Below are positions 1-4,851 of a stretch of 5,733 nucleotides of DNA, piece after piece. The stretch comes from Faecousia sp. GTDB taxonomy: Bacteria; Bacillota; Clostridia; Oscillospirales; Oscillospiraceae. The notes beneath the pieces are model-generated. The model worked only from the letters and a program-made list of their open reading frames with translations, ran no database searches and had not been told where the DNA came from. The DNA lies in the NCBI GenBank assembly GCA_029258495.1, contig JARHYV010000053.1:1-5733 (forward strand), read 5' to 3'. A program made the position numbers and the translations under genes. Within the stretch, counting starts at the first letter, position 1. Each line of letters begins with the position of its first letter.

Positions 1-954
1 CTGGATGAACTGGTGGGCGCGCCGGAGCTGCATGATCTGGGACTGGAGGCGGCACAGGATCTGCAAGCACTGCTCCCGCAGCTGAACAACCAATCCGCCG
101 ATGCTGCCGTCTGCCAGATCTTCAATACCCTGCGCTACCGCAGCTATGCCGAACAGAACAAACTGGACTTAGGAAAACTGGATATCCTCCGGATGCTCGC
201 CAAGCAGGAGCCGACACCGATGCGCCTCCTGGAGCGGCTGTCTGAGCTGAGGATGCTGATCCAAAACCATGTCAACCGAAGTGAAAATATGCTCACGCTG
301 TCAACCGTGCACTCAAGCAAGGGCTTGGAGTATGAGCGGGTGTATCTGCTGGATGTTCTGGATGGTATTCTCCCCCGAAAGGCACTGGGGGAGCTGTCCT
401 CCGGCGAAGACACCCAGCAATACGAGGAAGATCGCCGGATCTACTATGTGGCTATGACCCGTGCCAAAAATGAGCTGTTCCTGTTTGACTGCCCGGATCG
501 AAAATCCCAATTTACAGACGAGATCCTTCCGTTTCTGCCCCGGGAGCGCATGGAACCTGATGATATTTTTGCACCGTTTTCCCACAATCTGTGTGGAAAA
601 TCCTACCGGCACAAGGTCTACGGAAAGGGAAAGATCATCGCCCATCACGATATGACTCTTCTGGTGGAGTTTTCCCGGGAGTGCATGCAGCTGATGACCT
701 TGAGCCGGATGCTCAACGATCGGGATACATCACCGGCAGGTGATGCGCCCATTACTGCACCGGGTGTATCCGCAGAAGAGGCCGCCTACTATTCCTCGGA
801 CATTCGGATCGGCAGTCGGGTATCCCACAAAACCTTTGGGCCGGGTGTGATCCTGTCCATCGTCGGTGGTGTTGCGGATATCCGATTTGAGCAGGATCAC
901 ACAGTCAGACGGATCATGCTGGAGGTCAGCTTTCGCAACGGCATCTTAAAATAA
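1..954 (+). CDS. UvrD/PcrA-like superfamily 1 DNA helicase, C-terminal part (5' end outside window)
   Basis: This is the C-terminal 317 residues of an ATP-dependent 3'-5' DNA helicase of the UvrD/Rep/PcrA family, which unwinds DNA in repair and replication. The frame is open from base 1, so the start and the Walker A, Walker B and motif III regions lie upstream. Counting from the first codon, motif V is at residues 100-111 (core TVHSSKGLEY) and motif VI at 142-159, with YVAMTRA holding the arginine finger at R154. Both are intact, so the protein looks functional. After the helicase core come two similar small beta-type modules, about 199-236 and 271-315, each opening with an H-K-x-aromatic-G-x-G pattern. 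They resemble the Tudor-like C-terminal domain of PcrA, which is known to contact RNA polymerase. The frame ends in TAA with no clear terminator behind it. The family is sure, but the exact subfamily (PcrA versus a smaller UvrD-like paralogue) cannot be settled without the N-terminus. Confidence 0.93.
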   Translation: MDELVGAPELHDLGLEAAQDLQALLPQLNNQSADAAVCQIFNTLRYRSYAEQNKLDLGKLDILRMLAKQEPTPMRLLERLSELRMLIQNHVNRSENMLTLSTVHSSKGLEYERVYLLDVLDGILPRKALGELSSGEDTQQYEEDRRIYYVAMTRAKNELFLFDCPDRKSQFTDEILPFLPRERMEPDDIFAPFSHNLCGKSYRHKVYGKGKIIAHHDMTLLVEFSRECMQLMTLSRMLNDRDTSPAGDAPITAPGVSAEEAAYYSSDIRIGSRVSHKTFGPGVILSIVGGVADIRFEQDHTVRRIMLEVSFRNGILK

Positions 955-1050
955 TCAAAGCGGCCGCAGCACCCCATTCCCACTTTTTCAGCCCCATGAC
1001 TTGATTTTCCCCTGAATTTCCCAATAAAAATGATTTTTTCAATTCCTATG

Positions 1051-1079
1051 TTGACAGCACCGATTTATTGTGCTAGGAT
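1051..1079 (+). promoter_or_regulatory. Sigma-A promoter of the lysine transporter operon
   Basis: The -35 box is a perfect TTGACA at 1051-1056. A 17-base spacer leads to the -10 box TAGGAT at 1074-1079, preceded by TG at 1071-1072 (extended -10). Transcription should start near 1085-1088, a few bases before the riboswitch aptamer. The spacer carries a small inverted repeat, GCAC (1057-1060) and GTGC (1070-1073), which may be chance. Box match, spacing and position just upstream of a riboswitch agree well. Confidence 0.88.
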
Positions 1080-1093
1080 AAAGAAAATTGAAT

Positions 1094-1264
1094 CGCTTGA
1101 TAGAGGCGCGATCGTTCAATAGTAGCTAACTGCAAGGCCAGGCAGCCGCAGTTATGTGAAAGGGGACTTCGCCGAAGCATTTAAGCCGCCTGAAGCTTGG
1201 ATGCTGGTTCGTCAGATAAGATCTGCCGGACTGTCACAATTTTTTTGTGAAGCGCTATCACGAG
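1094..1264 (+). promoter_or_regulatory. Lysine riboswitch (L box) aptamer
   Basis: The conserved L-box core is visible in order: GATAGAGGCGCG (1099-1110), AGTA (1121-1124), AGGGGA (1161-1166), CGCCGAAGC (1170-1178), GCTGG (1203-1207), ACTGTCA (1230-1236) and CTATC (1255-1259). The helices pair by eye. P1 is GATAG 1099-1103 with CTATC 1255-1259. The P2 base is 1105-1108 with 1170-1173, and its upper part is a 7-bp stem 1127-1133 with 1148-1154. P3 is 11 bp, 1176-1186 with 1195-1205. P4 is 1207-1217 with 1221-1231, with one mismatch. P5 is TCACAA 1234-1239 with TTGTGA 1245-1250. The L2 loop CAGGC (1139-1143) is complementary to the L3 loop GCCTG (1188-1192), matching the kissing interaction known for this class. 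The RNA binds lysine, and here it leads into a terminator, so control is by transcription attenuation of the transporter operon. Confidence 0.95.
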
Positions 1265-1304
1265 GTGAGTTTCCATTCCCTTACGGGTTTTGAAATGCTT
1301 ATTC

Positions 1305-1340
1305 TTGGACCGCTTTGCAGAGCGGTCCAATTTTTTATTT
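1305..1340 (+). terminator. Intrinsic terminator forming the riboswitch expression platform
   Basis: A perfect 10-bp stem, TTGGACCGCT (1305-1314) with AGCGGTCCAA (1321-1330), closes a 6-base loop (TTGCAG). It runs straight into TTTTTTATTT at 1331-1340. It lies 40 bases after the aptamer and 47 bases before the binding-protein start, the usual place for a riboswitch OFF-state terminator. Its 5' arm and loop (1311-1318) can also pair with the aptamer's 3' side (1247-1254), giving a plausible antiterminator. Confidence 0.93.
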
Positions 1341-1375
1341 GCCTGCCGGCTGGGCTGGAACTGCCGGATTTTGAG

Positions 1376-1382
1376 AAAGGAG
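1376..1382 (+). promoter_or_regulatory. Ribosome binding site fixing the binding-protein start
   Basis: AAAGGAG at 1376-1382 lies 5 bases before the ATG at 1388. The in-frame GTG at 1247, which would add 47 residues, falls inside riboswitch helix P5 and has no such site, so this RBS settles the start. Confidence 0.9.
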
Positions 1383-1387
1383 TTCTT

Positions 1388-2212
1388 ATGAAAAGAACAT
1401 TTGCAGTCATCATGGCGCTGGCTATGATGCTCACACTGGCCGCCTGCGGCGGTTCCTACGAATTTGACGGCGTTCTGACCGTCGGCATGGAATGTGCATA
1501 TGCCCCCTATAACTGGTCACAGTCCGACGACTCCAACGGTGCCGTTCCCATCTCCAATGTCCCCGGCTCCTACGCAAACGGCTACGATGTTATGATGGCT
1601 AAGAAGATCTGCGAGGCCAACGGCTGGGAATTGGAGATCAAGATGATGGACTGGGACTCCTTGGTTCCCGCTGTCCAGTCCGGCGAGATCGACTGCGCCA
1701 TTGCCGGTCAGTCCATGACCCCCAAGCGTCTGGCACAGGTGGATTTCACCGATCCGTATCTGTACGCCTCCATTGTCTGCCTGACAAAGGCAGACTCTCC
1801 CCTTGCCTCTGCCACCGGCATCAGCCAGCTTTCCGGCCGATGCACCTCTCAGCGCGGCACCATCTGGTATGACACCTGCCTGCCCCAGATCACCGGCGCC
1901 GAGATCCAGAGCGCACAGGATACCGCTCCTTCCATGCTGATGGCACTGGAAACGGGCGCTGTTGACTTCGTCTGCACCGACATCCCCACCGCTCAGGGTG
2001 CGATCCTCGCTTATCCCGATCTGACCATTCTGAATTTCAGCGGATCCGAAGATGACTTTCAGGTTGCTGACGAGGATATCAATATCGGCATCTCCGTCCA
2101 GAAGGGAAATTCTCTGCTGAAGGATGCCATGAATTCCGTGCTGTCCAAGATGACTGCCGACGATTTCAACGCGATGCTTGCAGATGCCGTCGCCATTCAG
2201 CCTATCGGCTGA
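1388..2212 (+). CDS. Amino acid (probably lysine) ABC transporter substrate-binding lipoprotein
   Basis: This 274-residue extracytoplasmic solute-binding protein of family 3 (HisJ/GlnH type) captures an amino acid outside the membrane and delivers it to the permease encoded next. Residues 1-20 are a lipoprotein signal: a positive start (MKRTF), a hydrophobic core, and lipobox LAAC with the lipidated cysteine at C20. The mature part opens with the family-typical strand at about 30-43 (VGMECAYAPYNW). R114, in the MTPKR segment before DFTDPY, aligns with the arginine that grips the substrate carboxylate in HisJ. D198, in VDFVCTD, aligns with the aspartate that binds the alpha-amino group. Both are present. 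The specificity call for lysine comes from the upstream riboswitch, not from the protein. The stretch at 45-65 between strand and helix is longer than in HisJ. The mature part holds seven further cysteines, many for an exported protein. Length is normal for the family with the 1388 start. Confidence 0.93.
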   Translation: MKRTFAVIMALAMMLTLAACGGSYEFDGVLTVGMECAYAPYNWSQSDDSNGAVPISNVPGSYANGYDVMMAKKICEANGWELEIKMMDWDSLVPAVQSGEIDCAIAGQSMTPKRLAQVDFTDPYLYASIVCLTKADSPLASATGISQLSGRCTSQRGTIWYDTCLPQITGAEIQSAQDTAPSMLMALETGAVDFVCTDIPTAQGAILAYPDLTILNFSGSEDDFQVADEDINIGISVQKGNSLLKDAMNSVLSKMTADDFNAMLADAVAIQPIG

Positions 2213-2226
2213 TCCAATCGATCCAA

Positions 2227-2252
2227 AAGCCTGCGCAAGCTTGCGCAGGCTT
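2227..2252 (+). repeat. 26-bp perfect palindrome between binding-protein and permease genes
   Basis: AAGCCTGCGCAAG is followed directly by its exact reverse complement, so the transcript can fold into an 11-bp GC-rich stem with an AGCU loop. No T-tract follows (the next bases are GCCCATTC), so it is not a standard intrinsic terminator. It begins 14 bases after the binding-protein stop and ends 17 bases before the permease RBS. In many ABC operons such hairpins protect the 3' end of the binding-protein message and raise its level above that of the permease and ATPase. That role here is an inference. Confidence 0.85.
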
Positions 2253-2269
2253 GCCCATTCAAATACCGG

Positions 2270-2276
2270 AAAGGAG
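2270..2276 (+). promoter_or_regulatory. Ribosome binding site fixing the permease start
   Basis: AAAGGAG at 2270-2276 sits 7 bases before the ATG at 2284. The alternative in-frame TTG at 2251 overlaps the palindrome arm and has no RBS, so the ATG is preferred. Confidence 0.88.
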
Positions 2277-2283
2277 CAATTTC

Positions 2284-3120
2284 ATGAACCCATTTGCCAC
2301 ATTAGGACATGACATCGTCACACTGTGGAACGAATATGCCGGAATGTATCTCAGCGGCATCTGGAACACCATTTCTCTGGCTTTTATCTGTACCGCTGTG
2401 GGCTGTCTGATCGGTCTGCTGTGCGGTGTACTCAACACCATCCCTTACAGCAAGAACGATCCTCTGCCCAAGCGCATCCTGCTGGGATTTGTCCGACTTC
2501 TGATCCAGATCTATGTGGAGGTCTTCCGCGGGACGCCCATGATCCTTCAGGCCGTTGTCATCTACTATGGTCTTCCCTACTTCACCAACTATGCCATGCG
2601 TTTTGACAGCATCTGGCTGTGCGCATTTCTGGTCGTATCCATCAACACCGGCGCATACATGGCTGAGTCTGTCCGCGGAGGGATCATCTCCATCGATCCC
2701 GGTCAGACCGAGGGTGCAAAAGCCATTGGCATGACCCACTGGCAGACCATGACGCACGTCGTGCTCCCCCAAGCCCTTCGCAATATCCTGCCGCAAATCG
2801 GCAACAACCTGATCATCAATATCAAAGATACCTCTGTCATGAGCATCATCGGTTTTACCGAATTCTTTGGTGTCCACAAAAATGTTGTCGGAACCACATA
2901 CATGTATTTCCCTTCTGCCGCCATCGAAATGATCGGCTATCTGTCCCTGACGGTGATCGCATCCGTGATCCTGCGTCAGCTTGAGAAAAAGATGGAGGGC
3001 TCTGATACCTATGAACTGACACAGGACGATATGCTCACACTGACATCCGGCACCTATCGGCTGGACAAGAAACCCGAAGATATCGCAGAACGCAATCTGG
3101 AAGGAGGCGGACAAAGATGA
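2284..3120 (+). CDS. Amino acid (probably lysine) ABC transporter permease
   Basis: This 278-residue inner-membrane permease of the polar amino acid family (HisM/GlnP type) should form the translocation channel, probably as a homodimer since the operon has only one permease gene. Hydrophobic segments lie at about 22-50, 82-100, 107-125, 183-196 and 211-230, consistent with the five-helix fold. The EAA loop that docks on the ATPase is clear at about 143-162: E-G-A-K-A-I-G, then V-L-P. The FRGTP motif at 81-85 is typical of the family. After the last membrane helix a charged tail of about 47 residues (from R231) follows, longer than usual. Its coding region also carries the RBS of the next gene. 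The stop overlaps the ATPase start in an ATGA junction, so the two are probably translationally coupled. Expression should follow the upstream lysine riboswitch. Lysine as substrate is inferred from that riboswitch. Confidence 0.93.
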   Translation: MNPFATLGHDIVTLWNEYAGMYLSGIWNTISLAFICTAVGCLIGLLCGVLNTIPYSKNDPLPKRILLGFVRLLIQIYVEVFRGTPMILQAVVIYYGLPYFTNYAMRFDSIWLCAFLVVSINTGAYMAESVRGGIISIDPGQTEGAKAIGMTHWQTMTHVVLPQALRNILPQIGNNLIINIKDTSVMSIIGFTEFFGVHKNVVGTTYMYFPSAAIEMIGYLSLTVIASVILRQLEKKMEGSDTYELTQDDMLTLTSGTYRLDKKPEDIAERNLEGGGQR

Positions 3121-3857
3121 GCGAACCCATCCTGCAAATCAATCACCTGTCCAAATCATTTGGGGCACACATCGTCCTGAGGGATATTGACTTCACCGTC
3201 AATTCCGGGGATGTCATCAGCATCATCGGCGCTTCCGGCTCAGGCAAATCCACCCTGCTGCGATGCATCAACCTTCTGGAAACCCCCACAAGCGGGCAGA
3301 TCCATTACCACGGAACCGATGTAGCCGGAGCCCATGTCAATGCACCGGAATACCGTTCCCATGTGGGCATGGTCTTTCAGTCCTTCAACCTGTTCAACAA
3401 TATGACCGTACTGGAAAACTGCATCATCGGACAGGTAAAGGTACTGAAAAAGAGCAAGGAAGACGCACGCACCAATGCCATGCTGTATCTGGAGAAGGTT
3501 GGAATGGCACCCTATGTCAATGCCAAACCCCGGCAGCTTTCCGGCGGACAGAAACAGCGTGTTGCCATCGCCAGAGCCCTTGCCATGCAGCCGGAGGTGC
3601 TGCTCTTTGACGAGCCGACCTCTGCTCTGGATCCAGAAATGGTGGGTGAGGTGCTGAGCGTTATGAAACAGCTGGCAAACGAAGGCATGACCATGCTGGT
3701 GGTCACCCACGAAATGGCATTTGCCAGGGATGTGAGCAACCGGGTGGTTTACATGGCAGACGGTGTGATCTGCGAAGAAGGCTCAAGCCGGCAGATTTTC
3801 GAAAATCCACGCAAACAGCAAACAAAGGATTTTCTTTCCCGTTTTCGCAGTAATTAA
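3117..3857 (+). CDS. Amino acid (probably lysine) ABC transporter ATP-binding protein
   Basis: This 246-residue cytoplasmic ATPase (GlnQ/HisP type) hydrolyses ATP to power import through the neighbouring permease. All catalytic motifs are intact: Walker A GASGSGKST at 38-46 (K44), Q-loop Q88, ABC signature LSGGQ at 141-145, Walker B VLLFDE at 161-166 with catalytic E166, D-loop SALD at 169-172, and the switch histidine H198 in VTHE. Length matches the family. The start overlaps the permease stop by 4 nt, with AGGAGG at 3102-3107 nine bases upstream. The gene is the last of the operon and is followed at once by a terminator. GlnQ-type sequences do not reveal which amino acid is carried, and the lysine assignment rests on the riboswitch. 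Confidence 0.96.
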   Translation: MSEPILQINHLSKSFGAHIVLRDIDFTVNSGDVISIIGASGSGKSTLLRCINLLETPTSGQIHYHGTDVAGAHVNAPEYRSHVGMVFQSFNLFNNMTVLENCIIGQVKVLKKSKEDARTNAMLYLEKVGMAPYVNAKPRQLSGGQKQRVAIARALAMQPEVLLFDEPTSALDPEMVGEVLSVMKQLANEGMTMLVVTHEMAFARDVSNRVVYMADGVICEEGSSRQIFENPRKQQTKDFLSRFRSN

Positions 3858-3863
3858 CCTTTT

Positions 3864-3898
3864 TCCCGCCCTTTCTCTCAGGGCGGGATTTCATTTTT
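3864..3898 (+). terminator. Intrinsic terminator of the transporter operon
   Basis: A 9-bp GC-rich stem, TCCCGCCCT (3864-3872) with AGGGCGGGA (3880-3888), closes a 7-base pyrimidine loop and is followed by a T-rich tail (TTTCATTTTT, 3889-3898). It begins 7 bases after the ATPase stop. A separate promoter follows, so the transketolase genes are a different unit. Confidence 0.93.
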
Positions 3899-3922
3899 AC
3901 CCAGACGAGGAGGCTCCATGCC

Positions 3923-3951
3923 TTGACTTTTTCCTGAGCACATTGTAAAAT
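3923..3951 (+). promoter_or_regulatory. Sigma-A promoter of the transketolase genes
   Basis: TTGACT at 3923-3928 and TAAAAT at 3946-3951 are separated by exactly 17 bases, each one base off consensus. Transcription should start near 3958, leaving a leader of about 48 bases before the ATG at 4006. I saw no operator or riboswitch in that leader. Confidence 0.85.
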
Positions 3952-3990
3952 CAAGGTGACTGTTTTTATGACATGTATGCGACAATTATG

Positions 3991-3998
3991 AAGAGGAG
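3991..3998 (+). promoter_or_regulatory. Ribosome binding site fixing the transketolase N-subunit start
   Basis: AAGAGGAG at 3991-3998 is 7 bases before the ATG at 4006. An in-frame ATG at 3973 would add 11 residues that read straight through this site (K-R-R-K) and has no RBS of its own, so 4006 is preferred. Confidence 0.88.
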
Positions 3999-4005
3999 AA
4001 AAACT

Positions 4006-4848
4006 ATGACACCCATTGAATTGAAACAGCTGCAGAAAACAGCTTGTAACGTGCGCATGGGCATCATCGAGGGAACCCATAGCGCAAAGTGCGGACATCC
4101 CGGCGGCAGCCTGTCTGCAACCGAGCTGTTTACCTATCTGTATTTCAAAGAGCTGAATATCGATCCCGCTGATCCCAAAATGGAGCAGCGTGACCGTTTT
4201 GTTCTGTCCAAGGGACACACCGCTCCCGGCCTGTACTCCGCACTTGCCAACCGTGGTTTCTTCCCCGTTGAGGATCTGAAGACCCTGCGCAAGTCCGGCA
4301 GCTATTTGCAGGGGCATCCCAACATGAACACCGTTCCCGGTGTCGATATGTCCACCGGCTCTCTCGGTCAGGGCATCAGTGTTGCCGCCGGCATGGCTTT
4401 GACCGCCAAGCATCTGGGAAATCCCTGCCGCGTATACACCCTGCTTGGTGACGGCGAGATCCAGGAAGGTCAGGTATGGGAAGCCTGTATGTTCTCCAGT
4501 CACTATAAACTGGATAACCTCTGTGTTATCGTAGACAACAACGACCTGCAGATCGACGGCAGAGTTTCCGATGTTATGAGCCCCTACCCCATTGTGGATA
4601 AGCTGGAGGCTTTCGGGTTCTCCGTGATCCCGGTTGACGGCCACAGCTTTGAGCAGCTGGAAAGCGCATTCCAGCAGGCAAAAGCTACCAAGGGCAAGCC
4701 CACCGCTATCGTTATGAAAACCACCAAGGGCAAGGGTGTTTCCTTCATGGAAGATCAGGCCGGCTGGCACGGAAAGGCTCCCAACGATGAAGAATATGAG
4801 ATCGCCATGGCTGAGCTGAAGGCCGCTCTGGCAGAATTGGAGGCTTAA
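4006..4848 (+). CDS. tkt: Transketolase, N-terminal (thiamine diphosphate-binding) subunit
   Basis: Transketolase moves two-carbon ketol units between sugar phosphates in the non-oxidative pentose phosphate pathway, in the cytoplasm. This 280-residue protein is only the N-terminal half, the pyrophosphate-binding domain of a split enzyme. The thiamine diphosphate/Mg motif starts at GDG 148-150 and ends at DNN 177-179, with D149 and N179 as likely metal ligands. The active-site histidines expected in this domain are present: H31 in GHPGGS, H71 in SKGHTAPG and H104 in QGHP. The sequence ends naturally after an Ala/Glu-rich helix, and the second half is encoded separately 3 bases downstream, so this is a natural split rather than a frameshift. 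Its own promoter and the preceding terminator separate it from the transporter. Other transketolase-like enzymes (for example for branched or unusual pentoses) share this split design, so the exact sugar substrate is not proven. Confidence 0.95.
   Translation: MTPIELKQLQKTACNVRMGIIEGTHSAKCGHPGGSLSATELFTYLYFKELNIDPADPKMEQRDRFVLSKGHTAPGLYSALANRGFFPVEDLKTLRKSGSYLQGHPNMNTVPGVDMSTGSLGQGISVAAGMALTAKHLGNPCRVYTLLGDGEIQEGQVWEACMFSSHYKLDNLCVIVDNNDLQIDGRVSDVMSPYPIVDKLEAFGFSVIPVDGHSFEQLESAFQQAKATKGKPTAIVMKTTKGKGVSFMEDQAGWHGKAPNDEEYEIAMAELKAALAELEA
4839..4843 (+). promoter_or_regulatory. Ribosome binding site of the C-subunit, inside the N-subunit gene
   Basis: GGAGG at 4839-4843 lies within the last codons of the N-subunit gene, 8 bases before the ATG at 4852. 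Only three bases separate the stop from this ATG, so translational coupling and matched output of the two subunits are likely. Confidence 0.85.
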
Positions 4849-4851
4849 TCT

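Noticed and set aside
1057..1073. GCAC/GTGC inverted repeat inside the promoter spacer as a possible operator
   Set aside because: Four-base arms are too short to stand apart from chance, and riboswitch control already explains the regulation.
1207..1246. P4 hairpin followed by a run of seven T, looking like a terminator inside the aptamer
   Set aside because: Eight bases separate the stem from the T-run, and the T-run is the loop side of helix P5. The genuine terminator is at 1305-1340.
2302..3114. A 270-codon open frame on the minus strand
   Set aside because: It is antisense to the permease gene, its translation is Asp/His-rich and unlike any known fold, and no RBS or promoter supports it.
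3918..3926. GAGGAGG followed by ATG CCT TGA, resembling a two-codon leader peptide
   Set aside because: It lies upstream of and overlapping the -35 box of the transketolase promoter, behind a strong terminator, so it would rarely be transcribed.
3968..3991. Seven-codon ORF in the transketolase leader
   Set aside because: It has no ribosome binding site, no regulatory codon run and no associated hairpins, so there is no sign of attenuation.
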